From Ruegeria sp. TM1040 (lineage in GTDB: Bacteria; Pseudomonadota; Alphaproteobacteria; Rhodobacterales; Rhodobacteraceae), in the NCBI RefSeq assembly GCF_000014065.1, contig NC_008043.1:366001-430000 (forward strand): a stretch of 64,000 nucleotides of DNA, in the 5' to 3' direction. The position numbers were made by a program, and so were the translations under genes. Shown piece by piece: positions 1-8,408 of the stretch. Numbering within the stretch: position 1 is the stretch's first letter; each line of letters starts with the position of its first letter. The notes beneath the pieces were generated by a model, which was not told where the DNA came from, did not search any database, and worked only from the letters and a program-made list of their open reading frames with translations.

Positions 1-228
1 CGCAAATTGAATGCCAGGACCGGTGCGAGGCTCTTGCGACAGGAACTGGAAAGGGATGCCCAGAAGGATCGCCATCAGCATCACTGGCGCGCCATAGTGG
101 TCCGAGATGAACTGCGCGGCCATTGCGATCATGGCGGCAAGAGCAAGCCCCGGGCCGATGTCGCGCGCCTTTAGCAGAAACGCACGCGCGACGAAGCGCC
201 CGCGTGGCGCGATGGATTGTGTTTCCAT
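1..228 (-). CDS. YeiH-family putative sulfate exporter, 5' part only
   Basis: Only the first 76 residues lie in the window; the gene continues past position 1. The visible part has a short basic N-terminus and then hydrophobic segments with the pieces PGLALA, SDHYGAP and LLGIPFQFLS, which resemble the start of the YeiH (UPF0324) family, described as putative sulfate or sulfite exporters of the inner membrane. The ATG lies 6 nt after the stop of the upstream dihaem cytochrome gene, and the AAGGA ribosome site overlaps that stop, so the two are probably co-transcribed. A role in exporting sulfite made by the desulfonation-like operon at 2.1-8.3 kb is only a guess. The family call rests on the N-terminal segment alone. 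Confidence 0.6.
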   Translation of the reverse strand, partial: METQSIAPRGRFVARAFLLKARDIGPGLALAAMIAMAAQFISDHYGAPVMLMAILLGIPFQFLSQEPRTGPGIQFA

Positions 229-234
229 TGATCC

Positions 235-1584
235 TTACCTGTCTACTGGAAGGCCGCTTGGAACGGTCTTGGGAATTTCAGATGTCTGTGCCTCGGCCCG
301 CGCACCGGTCAAACTGTGCAAAAATGCAACCAGATCAGCGACTTCCGCATCGGTGCGCGGTGGGATATCTATATCGCGCGCTGCGGCCTGTCGCGCCATT
401 TCGAGTCTATCTTGTCGGATCACAAAATCGATCTCGCGCAGCCACGTCACATCAGGCAACACCAGAAGCTCAGGCGACCAAGCCTCACGCGATCTGACGG
501 GATCCAGATGATGCCGGACCATCAACTCCAGCGTCGGAAAGGCACCGTTATGCCCGTAAGGGGCCGTCAGCGCGACATTGCGCAACATCGGCGTACGAAA
601 GCGGTAGAAATCTTCAAGAGCATCGCTCTCGCCCGCGCGCCCCACATCGCGTGCATAGGGATCAAACTTTCGCGTGCGCCCCGGCCCAAAGGCTGGGAGC
701 CCCAGTGCATGAAACCCCTGATCCGTCAGCAAGGATCCGGCGTGGCAACCGCTGCAGCCAGCGGTCCCGAAAAACAGATCTGCGCCACGCTTCTGACTTG
801 CGGACAAGGCGGTATTGTCGCCGGAAAGATAGGCATCGAACGGGCTGTCATAAGAGGTGAAATCCTGCACCATGAAATGCGCCAAAGCCTCGGCAACATG
901 TGTGATATTGACGTCCGGAGCAGTGCGGATGTCCTCAAACGCGCTGATAAAACGCTCGCTGTATTCCGGGATGACCCGCACCCGTTTGGCCAGAATGGGC
1001 CAGGCCGCATCGATCCGATCGCGGGCGGCGCCGATGACCTCGTTTTCGCCTACGTTGCCCGCCATCTCGATGCTCGAGGTCATCGGGAACAGCGCTTGGG
1101 CGGCAAGCAAGGACTGAAGACCCTGTGGCAACCACTCCTCTGCGGGCGTATTAAACCCATTTGCATAGATCGGATCCCTGCTCACGCGGCCGTCATGCAT
1201 CACATGCTCAAGCGCGTGCGCCCCGAGGTTCCAAAGCGCTGGCGCGTTCCGGGGCACACGTTTTTGCACCCGGTTTTGTCCCGTATCGCTTTGGCGTTCC
1301 GACCCCAATCCATGCCCCCCCTCGCCCAGCCCCAAAGAGAGCCCATCAGAAGTTCCGTGACGCGGATGATGACAGGTGCCGCAGCTGATATTTCTGTTCC
1401 CTGACAGTATTTTGTCATAAAATAGCAGGCGACCGAGTTCGGCTTTGGCGGGATCGGTCGCCATGAAATCATCGGGTGTCAAAGCCGGTGGGACATCAGG
1501 TGCAGCTGCGGCCCAATGAGGAGCGCTGACGGCGATAAATACCGTCAACAGGAGTGAAACAAGATGATGAAGTTTGCAACGCAC
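235..1584 (-). CDS. MauG-like / cytochrome c peroxidase dihaem protein
   Basis: Exported c-type cytochrome with two covalent haem sites: CGTCHH at residues 68-73 and CSGCH at 277-281. Further family landmarks are RNAPALWN, FRTPMLRN and APYGHNG. This is the domain plan of bacterial dihaem cytochrome c peroxidases and MauG proteins, which reduce peroxide or oxidise protein side chains in the periplasm. I chose the GTG start because it gives a signal peptide (MRCKLHH, then a hydrophobic run ending AAAAPD). No good ribosome site precedes it, and a TTG at 1548 is an alternative. With the GTG start the 5' end overlaps the divergent Sel1 gene by about 20 bp. The exporter gene follows at a 6-nt gap. 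Family is certain; substrate is unknown. Confidence 0.85.
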   Translation of the reverse strand: MRCKLHHLVSLLLTVFIAVSAPHWAAAAPDVPPALTPDDFMATDPAKAELGRLLFYDKILSGNRNISCGTCHHPRHGTSDGLSLGLGEGGHGLGSERQSDTGQNRVQKRVPRNAPALWNLGAHALEHVMHDGRVSRDPIYANGFNTPAEEWLPQGLQSLLAAQALFPMTSSIEMAGNVGENEVIGAARDRIDAAWPILAKRVRVIPEYSERFISAFEDIRTAPDVNITHVAEALAHFMVQDFTSYDSPFDAYLSGDNTALSASQKRGADLFFGTAGCSGCHAGSLLTDQGFHALGLPAFGPGRTRKFDPYARDVGRAGESDALEDFYRFRTPMLRNVALTAPYGHNGAFPTLELMVRHHLDPVRSREAWSPELLVLPDVTWLREIDFVIRQDRLEMARQAAARDIDIPPRTDAEVADLVAFLHSLTGARAEAQTSEIPKTVPSGLPVDR

Positions 1585-2055
1585 AGGATCATTGCAGCCA
1601 CGCTGGCTGGGATGATCGCAACCACCGGTTTTGCTGAAATCGAAAAGGCGCGGGACCTGATGGAGGCGGGCGACTTTGAGGACGCCAAGCAGGAACTTTG
1701 GCCAGCTGCGCGATCCGGCAATGCTGATGCCGAGGAATTGATCGGCGTCATGTATGCCATGGGTCTGGGCGTTGAACGTGACGACGCCCGCGCCTTTGAA
1801 TGGTACCTGCGCAGCGCCATGAAAGGACATCCCGGCGCGCAGTCCGGCATTGGCTGGTACTATGAGGTTGGGCGCGGCATGCCCGCCCCGGACCTGGTGC
1901 GCGCCTACATGTGGTACACCCTGTCCGCCATCGGTGGAGACCCCGACGCTGCGATCAGTCTTGAAGAAGTGGTCAAAAAGATGACCCCAGCGCAGATTGA
2001 AAAAGCGCATATCCTTGTCTCCGATTACAAGGTCTGGATGTACCCGTTCAATTAA
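1564..2055 (+). CDS. Exported Sel1-repeat protein
   Basis: A 163-residue protein with a signal peptide (about residues 1-24, ending TGFA-EIE) and tandem Sel1/TPR-like helical repeats. The repeats show as A-x-x-G-x-x-x-L-x-x-x-Y-x-x-G patterns: AEELIGVMYAMGLGV, AQSGIGWYYEVGRG and the following YMWYTLSA. Sel1 repeats act as protein-protein interaction scaffolds, and in small periplasmic proteins they are usually of unknown role. CAGGAG about 10 nt before the ATG fixes the start. It is divergent from the dihaem cytochrome with overlapping 5' ends, so the two promoters must lie inside each other's genes. Confidence 0.8.
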   Translation: MMKFATHRIIAATLAGMIATTGFAEIEKARDLMEAGDFEDAKQELWPAARSGNADAEELIGVMYAMGLGVERDDARAFEWYLRSAMKGHPGAQSGIGWYYEVGRGMPAPDLVRAYMWYTLSAIGGDPDAAISLEEVVKKMTPAQIEKAHILVSDYKVWMYPFN

Positions 2056-2083
2056 CGGGGCCACTAAAAAGACGTCCCGGGAC
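2043..2083. terminator. Hairpin region between convergent genes
   Basis: CCCGTT-CAATT-AACGGG (2043-2059) overlaps the Sel1 stop codon, and the perfect palindrome GTCCCGGGAC lies at 2074-2083. Both sit between convergent stops. There is no clear T-run, so this is only a plausible terminator. Confidence 0.3.
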
Positions 2084-2122
2084 ATTCAAAGATGAGAACT
2101 GGCACACGGCCTGTCGCGCGCG

Positions 2123-2437
2123 TCAGTCTTCAACCTCGAGATCATAGACCAGAATACTATCCGCCCCACCGACGCAAAGATCGACCAGCCGCGCGGCCAG
2201 AGCCATATGGGTCGGGTGTTTGGCGTATTCATCCAAGGCGTCTTTGTCCTTGAACTGCAAGACAAACCCATAGCTGTAGTCTTGTGTCTTCTGTTCGAAA
2301 TCCCGATTGGGCCCGAATTCCGCGCTCATGCAGCGGCGGATCGACAGGGCAAAATCGCGCAATTCTGACAACACTGCATGCTGCTCGACTGCGCGAGCTT
2401 CGTCGGAAAAATTGCAGAATACACAATGCAGGATCAT
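2123..2437 (-). CDS. Dabb-family (stress-responsive A/B barrel) protein
   Basis: A 104-residue protein with the Dabb ferredoxin-like pattern: an N-terminal MILHCVFCNF strand, a central YGFVLQFKDKDALDEYAKHPTH, and a VYDLEVED end. Dabb proteins are small dimeric barrels; some are enzymes or cyclases, most are uncharacterised. The start is the ATG preceded by GGGGAGGGG. It lies 89 nt downstream of the TRAP solute-binding gene in the same direction and may be the last gene of the monooxygenase/TRAP operon. An auxiliary role on a reactive sugar or aldehyde intermediate is possible but unproven. Confidence 0.8.
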   Translation of the reverse strand: MILHCVFCNFSDEARAVEQHAVLSELRDFALSIRRCMSAEFGPNRDFEQKTQDYSYGFVLQFKDKDALDEYAKHPTHMALAARLVDLCVGGADSILVYDLEVED

Positions 2438-2525
2438 GCGCGCCCCTCCCCTTCCCAAACGTTCTTTCCCTGAGCGTATCGGATAAGGGCCGCCGCGCAA
2501 TGAGACGGCCCCTGTGTTTACAACC

Positions 2526-3584
2526 TTATTTCAGGTCTTTAGCGCGATCCGCGTCGATCTCGGCCTCGGCAGCTGCCACGGCGTCGGTCAGCGCGGTGAA
2601 GATTTCGTCACCACGGGTCACGTTGGACTTGAACCAGTCGTAGACCGGGGAAGCGGCTTCTTTGAAGGCGGCTTTCTGGTCCGGGGTCGGTACGTAGAGG
2701 TCGCCACCACCTGCTACGAATTCTTCGTAAGCCGCGATGGATTTACGCTTCGGAGACGCGAAGGTCGCCTGCTGCAGCGCGTAGAAGCCGTCCACAACCA
2801 CGCGGCGCATGTCTTCCGGCATCGCCTGGAAGCTTTGGTTCGACATCCACCACAAGGCCCCCATGTAGGCGTGGCCATCCAGGGTGACATACTGCAAACC
2901 AGCATCGGGGAACTTCATGCCCATGATGTCGGTGATACCGTTCTTCGACCCTTCAACAACTCCGGTCTGAAAGGAGGTGAACAGTTCCGGCCACGGGATC
3001 GGGGTCGGGGATGCACCCAGGGCTTTGACCAGTTCTTGCGGCAGGTCCGCAACCACGGTGCGAATCTTCAAACCTTCCATGTCCGCAGGCTCTGCGATGC
3101 GGCGTTTGGTGTTGGCAAAGTTGCGCCAACCGCCGGTGTTGCCGATGGTCATCAGACGAATGGTGTCGCCGGAATCTTCCAGAGCCATGTCCCGCATGGT
3201 GCGGGTGAAATCACCGGACAGGACATGCTCTGCAATCCGGTCGTCCGCCATCAGATACGGAAGGTCCAGAACCTGCACATAGGGGAACAGGCCGGAGGCA
3301 CCGCCCGAGGTCGAGATATAGATGTCAATCGAACCATCCGCGACGCCCTGAAGGCATTCCGCCCCGTTCGAGCACAGCTGCGTACCGATGAACAGCTCCA
3401 CTTCGATGGCGCCATTGGATGCGGCTTCGACGTAGTTTTTGAAAACCACGAGGCCATCGTAGTCTTCGTCGTTTTCGTTCGAGTTTGCCGTTGCACGCAG
3501 TGTGTAATCGGCAGCACTTGCTGTCAGGGCGGTGCCTGCCAGAAGCACCGACAGCGCAGCTGTCTTAACCAAAGTTTTGAGCAT
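2526..3584 (-). CDS. dctP: TRAP transporter solute-binding protein, DctP family
   Basis: A 352-residue periplasmic binding protein with a clear signal peptide (residues 1-24, ending ASA before ADYTLR). The family core is visible: EVELFIGTQL, MEGLKIRTV (with the arginine that usually salt-bridges a carboxylate or other anion) and PWPELFTSFQTGVVEGSKN. It captures the ligand for the DctQ/DctM membrane pair encoded just upstream. AGGAGGAGAT lies before the ATG. TRAP systems often carry acids; an organosulfonate is plausible here because of the linked monooxygenase, but the ligand cannot be read from sequence. Confidence 0.93.
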   Translation of the reverse strand: MLKTLVKTAALSVLLAGTALTASAADYTLRATANSNENDEDYDGLVVFKNYVEAASNGAIEVELFIGTQLCSNGAECLQGVADGSIDIYISTSGGASGLFPYVQVLDLPYLMADDRIAEHVLSGDFTRTMRDMALEDSGDTIRLMTIGNTGGWRNFANTKRRIAEPADMEGLKIRTVVADLPQELVKALGASPTPIPWPELFTSFQTGVVEGSKNGITDIMGMKFPDAGLQYVTLDGHAYMGALWWMSNQSFQAMPEDMRRVVVDGFYALQQATFASPKRKSIAAYEEFVAGGGDLYVPTPDQKAAFKEAASPVYDWFKSNVTRGDEIFTALTDAVAAAEAEIDADRAKDLK

Positions 3585-3620
3585 TCATATCTCCTCCTGT
3601 TATGCTCTTCTTTTTGTCTA

Positions 3621-5096
3621 CTAGTTCAAGAACCCAGTAAGCCTTGGAACTGTAAGGGAAATCGCGGGCACGAAAGTGATCAGAAAGATCACTGCGATCT
3701 CGATCGCCAGGAAAGGCAGGATCGCCCGCGCGATCGTGGTCACCCTCTCGTGTGACACCGCTGCCGCCACAAACAACACGAGCCCCATCGGTGGCGTCGC
3801 CAGGCCAACCGTCAGATTGACGCACATGATGATTGCAAAATGCACCGACTCGACCCCGAGATCCGCAAAAACGGGGCCGAGAATGGGGCCAAGAATGATG
3901 ATCGCCGGCCCCGCATCGAGGAACATCCCTACGATGAAGAGCAAGAGGTTGATCAGGAACAACAGGATCAGCGGGTTCTCGGACAGGGTCAGAATGAAAG
4001 AGGCAAGCTGCTCCGGCGCATGGCTGAGGCTGACAACGGTTTTGAACGACATCGCCGCCCCCACCAGCAAGAGCACAACCGAAGAGGTGATGCCCGCACG
4101 AGTCAGCACATCCGGCAGATCTGCCAGCGTCATGGTCCGCAGCACGCCAAACCCGATGAAAATCGCATAAGCAACCGCTACGGCTGCGGCCTCTGTCGGG
4201 GTGAACACACCCGCTAGGATACCGCCAAGGATCAGCACAGGGGTCTGCAATGGGACAACAGCCCGTTTGCAGATCAAGCGAAACTCATGGCTGACCTGGC
4301 GTCTCAGGCCAAGCATCAGCCCATGCGCCGCAAGGAGACTCGCGAGGAAGATCAACCAATGAGTTGTTGCAGTGGCGTCTGCCCCGCTGGGTACGAACTG
4401 CGACAGGATCAGGCCGAGGTTGAGGCGCACCAGAAGAAAGGACACCACGGATTCCATCCGGCCAATTTCGACCTTTTCAAAAACAACGCGTTTTGCTTCT
4501 GGCAACTGGTACCGATTGGCCATCAGACGCACCGCGACCATCAGCCCAACCCCCACCAGAACACCCGGCACGATCCCGGCAAGGAAGAGCGCGGCGACGC
4601 TTTCCCCCATAACATAGGCGTAGATGATCATGATGCCCGAAGGGGGGATAATCGGGCCGATGACCGAACTTGCGGCAGTGATGGCAGCGGCAAACCGGCG
4701 CGAATAGCCTTCTTTTTCCATCGCGGGGATCAGCATGGACCCAAGGGCCGAAGTGTCTGCGACCGCAGAGCCAGACAGGCCAGCAAAGAGAATCGAAGAC
4801 AGGATGTTCACCTGTGCCAAGCCTCCGCGCAGATGCCCCATCAATGCCTGAGAGAACTCCACCAGTCGCTGCGTGATGCCGCCACGGTTCATCAACTCCC
4901 CTGCCAACATGAAGAAGGGGATCGCCATCAGCGGGAAGCTGTCCATACCATTGTAAAGGTTACGATAAAGAAGTGTCAGGTCGCGTTCTTGACCGTTCAA
5001 AATCAGCAACGCGCCGGGGGCCGCCAGTAGGCTGAAGAACACCGGTAGGCCGATCATCAAAAGGACCAGAAATACCGGGAGGAACCAAATCAGCAT
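3621..5096 (-). CDS. dctM: TRAP transporter large permease, DctM family
   Basis: A 491-residue, very hydrophobic protein with about 12 membrane segments. It contains the DctM landmarks PFFMLAGELMNRGGI, GLSGSAVADTSALGS and IGPIIPPSGIM. It is the Na+-driven transport subunit working with DctQ and the binding protein. The start ATG overlaps the dctQ stop by one base (TAATG), so the two are translationally coupled. dctP follows after 36 nt, in the order Q-M-P. Confidence 0.93.
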   Translation of the reverse strand: MLIWFLPVFLVLLMIGLPVFFSLLAAPGALLILNGQERDLTLLYRNLYNGMDSFPLMAIPFFMLAGELMNRGGITQRLVEFSQALMGHLRGGLAQVNILSSILFAGLSGSAVADTSALGSMLIPAMEKEGYSRRFAAAITAASSVIGPIIPPSGIMIIYAYVMGESVAALFLAGIVPGVLVGVGLMVAVRLMANRYQLPEAKRVVFEKVEIGRMESVVSFLLVRLNLGLILSQFVPSGADATATTHWLIFLASLLAAHGLMLGLRRQVSHEFRLICKRAVVPLQTPVLILGGILAGVFTPTEAAAVAVAYAIFIGFGVLRTMTLADLPDVLTRAGITSSVVLLLVGAAMSFKTVVSLSHAPEQLASFILTLSENPLILLFLINLLLFIVGMFLDAGPAIIILGPILGPVFADLGVESVHFAIIMCVNLTVGLATPPMGLVLFVAAAVSHERVTTIARAILPFLAIEIAVIFLITFVPAISLTVPRLTGFLN

Positions 5097-5686
5097 TACT
5101 CCGCACCTCCCATGGTGAACTTGTCGCGTGCGGGCAACAGGTCGCCCTGCCCGAAGATATGCACAACGCGCTCGAGCATGAGCTCGATGCACACGAGGAT
5201 CAAAAGTCCGACCCCGATCAAAAGCGACATCATCATCCAGCTGCGCGGGACGCGGTACCACTCATCAAACGCAAAGGATGTCGGGACATAGAGAGACGCG
5301 GTGGCGAAGCGGCCGCCAATCCCGCCAACTTCTTTGTATCCGATCTGAAAGGCGAGGATCAGCACGCTCATGGCGATGCCCAGAAGCACCAGTTGCAACA
5401 GGTGAACTGCCACCCCGCGCAAGAGGACTTCGAAGACATCAATGGCGACAAACCCACCGCGCCGAAACGCGGTCGGCGCCATCAGGCCAGTCATCCACAG
5501 CATGCAGAAACGCGCTGCCTCGTCCGGCCAAGGCAGCGCATTTCCAAGCACATAGCGAAAGAAAACCTGAATCAGGATCGCAATCACCATTGCGGCAACG
5601 GCGCACACCCCGATCCAGCGTCCAACCGCCAAAAGCCCGCTGTTGAGCGGGCGTAATACAGCCAGTAGAGCCAGGATTGGCTTCAT
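5096..5686 (-). CDS. dctQ: TRAP transporter small permease, DctQ family
   Basis: A 196-residue protein with four predicted membrane helices. It has the DctQ pattern QVFFRYVLGNALPWPDEAARFCMLWM near the second helix and a conserved RRGGFVAIDV loop. It partners with DctM in the inner membrane. GGGAGGA lies about 11 nt before the ATG. The gene sits between the flavin reductase (57-nt gap) and dctM (1-nt overlap), which ties the transporter to the monooxygenase genes. Confidence 0.92.
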   Translation of the reverse strand: MKPILALLAVLRPLNSGLLAVGRWIGVCAVAAMVIAILIQVFFRYVLGNALPWPDEAARFCMLWMTGLMAPTAFRRGGFVAIDVFEVLLRGVAVHLLQLVLLGIAMSVLILAFQIGYKEVGGIGGRFATASLYVPTSFAFDEWYRVPRSWMMMSLLIGVGLLILVCIELMLERVVHIFGQGDLLPARDKFTMGGAE

Positions 5687-5743
5687 TTGTTGTCATCCTC
5701 CCTTAGACCGCCCTGGCCCATGGGGCCAGAACGATACCGTGCC

Positions 5744-6265
5744 TCAACGTGCTGCGAACTGCCCCATCTGCCCTTTGAAGAACGTCAGTGCCTCGCCATC
5801 CTCCCGCATAGTGGCGCGGCGCACCTCGCCGAGCACAATCGCATGATCTCCTCCATCGTAGATCGCCGTGCGACGGCACTCAAAGCGGGCCAGGCATCCC
5901 TCCAGCACCGGCACCCCCTCGTCATTTACGGCAAGGTCCATTTCCTTCAGGCCAAATGCATCTTTTGCCACATGCCAACACAGGTCGCCTTGTTCTGCGG
6001 CGAGGACGTGAATGGCGTAGTGTTCGGCTCTCTCGAAATAGGGGAACCGGCGCGAGTTGCGATCGGGCGACCAGAGCACCAATGGGGGCGTCAGCGACAC
6101 CGAGGAAAAACTGTTTGCCGTTATGGCGACCGGTCCTTCTTCGGTGGCAGCAGTCACGATTGTCACGCCAGTTGCGAACCGGCCAAAGGCATCCCGCAAC
6201 AGGCGGGTATTGGACGGGTCCGGCTCGAAGCTTTGCGTCAGAGTAGGTCCATCAATCGACATCAT
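5744..6265 (-). CDS. Flavin reductase, probable partner of the FMN monooxygenase
   Basis: A 173-residue protein of the flavin-reductase-like FMN-binding family (HpaC/SsuE-type function). Family features are FGRFATGVTIVT, the ITANSFSSVSLTPPLVL stretch and the HAIVLGEVRRA end. It would supply reduced FMN to the LLM-class monooxygenase two genes upstream. The start ATG overlaps the stop of the aldo/keto reductase as ATGA. In the sulfo-SMO sulfoquinovose pathway an equivalent reductase (SmoA) sits beside the monooxygenase and an aldo/keto reductase, as here. Confidence 0.85.
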   Translation of the reverse strand: MMSIDGPTLTQSFEPDPSNTRLLRDAFGRFATGVTIVTAATEEGPVAITANSFSSVSLTPPLVLWSPDRNSRRFPYFERAEHYAIHVLAAEQGDLCWHVAKDAFGLKEMDLAVNDEGVPVLEGCLARFECRRTAIYDGGDHAIVLGEVRRATMREDGEALTFFKGQMGQFAAR

Positions 6266-7152
6266 GGCACCTCTTTGCCCAATGCGGCCTCATAGAGTTT
6301 GAACCAGGTTTCACGATCCAGCTCGACTTTGGTTGCGTCTGAGATCGTTTTGATACGGTCGAGGTTATTGGTCCCCAAAACTGGCAGGATCTGTGCCGGG
6401 TGGCGCAGCAGAAAGGCAACCGCGACAGCAGCGCGATCCACACCCTGCGCTGCGGCAATTGCATCCATCCGTTTGGTAAGCTCACTTGTAGCGGTCATCA
6501 GCCCGCCACCGCCCAGCGGCGACCAGGCCATAACGGGGTGATTGTGCTGCTGATGGAAAGCCAGATCGCCGTTGGTGAAGGGGGAGACCTCTCCCAAAGA
6601 GATTTCGATCTGGTTGGTCGAAAGTGGTGTCTTCATCGCCGACTGCAACAGCGACCAATCCCATGGACGGAAGTTGGACACGCCGACGGCGCGCACCTTG
6701 CCGGAGGTCACCAGTTCATCGAGCGCCGCGCCGGTCTCATTGTGATCCATCAGCGGGTCGGGACGGTGGATCAGCAAAAGGTCGATCTGCTCGATGCCCA
6801 TCTCGGACAGTGAGGTTTCAACCGAGTGCATGATGTGCGCGCGCGATGTGTCGTAGTATTTCACCGATTTGTCGGCGTATCGACCAATCGGGGCGACGAT
6901 GTCGCACTTGGTCACGATCTCCATCTGGTCGCGCAGAGAAGGGTTCGCCTTCAAGGCTCCACCCAAGATAGCCTCCGCGCCATAATCCCCATAGATGTCG
7001 GCCTGATCAAAGGTGGTGATGCCTTGCTCGAGACAGGCTGCGATCTTTGCTTCGACGTGGGCGGGGGAGGTGTCTTTTACATCTCCGATGCGCCACATCC
7101 CATAAACAAGGCGGCTGAACGACAGATCAGATGTCAGGTTTACGCGATCCAT
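6262..7152 (-). CDS. Aldo/keto reductase (YdhF/SmoB-like)
   Basis: A 296-residue TIM-barrel NAD(P)H reductase. The catalytic tetrad is visible: Asp and Tyr in TFDQADIYGDYG, Lys in VTKCDI and His in LLIHRPDPL. The C-terminal cofactor region includes VLGTNNLDRI. It overlaps the upstream monooxygenase by one base (TAATG) and the downstream flavin reductase by four. By analogy with SmoB, which reduces 6-oxo-glucose to glucose after oxidative C-S cleavage, it could clear the aldehyde made by the monooxygenase. The family is secure; the substrate is inferred from context. Confidence 0.85.
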   Translation of the reverse strand: MDRVNLTSDLSFSRLVYGMWRIGDVKDTSPAHVEAKIAACLEQGITTFDQADIYGDYGAEAILGGALKANPSLRDQMEIVTKCDIVAPIGRYADKSVKYYDTSRAHIMHSVETSLSEMGIEQIDLLLIHRPDPLMDHNETGAALDELVTSGKVRAVGVSNFRPWDWSLLQSAMKTPLSTNQIEISLGEVSPFTNGDLAFHQQHNHPVMAWSPLGGGGLMTATSELTKRMDAIAAAQGVDRAAVAVAFLLRHPAQILPVLGTNNLDRIKTISDATKVELDRETWFKLYEAALGKEVP

Positions 7153-8306
7153 TAGCGGCGTTCTCCTACGGCAAGAGGTGTCGCCGGGGCTGTGGACGGA
7201 ACTCGGCCATGCGCCTCGGGCAACGAACAGGTTTTCAAATGCGGCATGATCCGCGCACCAAAATGCTTGGCTTCTTCGAGGTGCGGGTAGCCCGAGAAGA
7301 TAAACGCGCGAATGCCCATCTTCTGGTAGTCTTCGAGCTTGCTCATGACCTGATCGGTGGAGCCGACCAGCGCGGCACCACAGCCGGAGCGGGCGCGCCC
7401 GACGCCAGTCCAGAGGTTCGGTTCGATAAAGCCATGGCTATCTGCAATTTCTCGGTTCTTCGCCTGATGGCTCACGCCGAGTGATTTGGCGTCCAGGGCA
7501 CGCTCGCGGATGGCGCTGCCCCGCTCGTCTTCCAGCTTGGAGACGATATAATCCGCATATTCACGGGCTTCAGCCTCGGTGTCGCGCACGATGGTATGAA
7601 CACGCAGCCCATAATCCAATGTGCGATTGTATTTTTCCGCCACAGCGTTGACAGCCTGCATACGCCCTTGGAGCTCTTCCATCTTCTCCGGCCACATGAG
7701 GTAAACATCGCAATGCTGACCGCAGAGTTCCAATGCCGCTGGGGAGTACCCGCCAAAGTACAGGAGAGGGCCACCGGTCTGATACGGCCGGGCCGGGTCC
7801 GTGGTGAGACCGCTGAAACTGTAGACCTCACCCTGATAGTTGATCTCATCGCGGGTCCAGGCCTGCTTCAGGATTTCGACGACCTCGCGTGAGCGCTGGT
7901 AGCGATAATCGCTATCCGCTTTTTCGCCCGGGAAGTCGGAAGAGATGATATTGACCGTCAAGCGCCCCTCGAGCATGTGATCGAGCGTTGCAATCGTGCG
8001 CGCCAACATGATCGGCTGCATTTCTCCACAGCGGACAGCGGCCAGAAGATTGATCTTGTCGGTGATCGGCGCACAGCCCGCAACAAAGCTAAGCGTGTCC
8101 TGCCCGACCTGATAGGAAGAAGGGCAAAGGATGTTCCGAAACCCCTGTTGTTCCGCCTCTTTCACAATGTTTGAACAATGTGCCCAGGACGAACGCAGGT
8201 TGCCGTCAGGCACGCCCAGAAACTGGTAATCGTCTGAGCAAAGCGCGGCGAACCAGGACACTTCCACGGCGTCTAGATCGGCGGATGTCACGGGGACAAC
8301 GGTCAT
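7152..8306 (-). CDS. LLM-class FMN monooxygenase, alkanesulfonate/sulfoquinovose type
   Basis: A 384-residue luciferase-like monooxygenase related to SsuD and SmoC. It has an R-x-H pair at 235-237 (LRVHTIVRD), matching the SsuD active-site Arg/His; a Trp at 205; EPNLWTGVGRARSGCG at 295-310; and SGYPHLEEA with Tyr340 and His342, matching SsuD Tyr331/His333 from memory. Such enzymes use FMNH2 and O2 to cleave a C-S bond, releasing sulfite and an aldehyde. I chose the ATG at 8306, with GGGAG six bases upstream, over an ATG nine codons earlier. It is the first gene of the operon with AKR, flavin reductase and TRAP genes. Sulfonated sugar is the best guess; other sulfonates or non-sulfonate substrates are possible. 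Confidence 0.85.
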   Translation of the reverse strand: MTVVPVTSADLDAVEVSWFAALCSDDYQFLGVPDGNLRSSWAHCSNIVKEAEQQGFRNILCPSSYQVGQDTLSFVAGCAPITDKINLLAAVRCGEMQPIMLARTIATLDHMLEGRLTVNIISSDFPGEKADSDYRYQRSREVVEILKQAWTRDEINYQGEVYSFSGLTTDPARPYQTGGPLLYFGGYSPAALELCGQHCDVYLMWPEKMEELQGRMQAVNAVAEKYNRTLDYGLRVHTIVRDTEAEAREYADYIVSKLEDERGSAIRERALDAKSLGVSHQAKNREIADSHGFIEPNLWTGVGRARSGCGAALVGSTDQVMSKLEDYQKMGIRAFIFSGYPHLEEAKHFGARIMPHLKTCSLPEAHGRVPSTAPATPLAVGERR

Positions 8307-8341
8307 CGATTTCTCCCAAGTCTTCGATCTCAATTTTGACT

Positions 8342-8381
8342 TGCATAGCCTGCGCGTTAATGTACATCAATGGTGTATCAA
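8342..8381 (-). promoter_or_regulatory. Predicted promoter and GntR operator-like repeats
   Basis: For the leftward operon, a -35-like TTGATG (complement of 8365-8370) is followed after 17 bp by a -10-like TATGCA (complement of 8342-8347). Two direct repeats TTGATRYACMW occur 11 bp apart (complement of 8360-8381), one overlapping the -35. They lie between the operon and the divergent GntR gene and are a plausible operator. Confidence 0.45.
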
Positions 8382-8408
8382 TTTTTTCTGCAAGGCAAGC
8401 TCCTTCCC

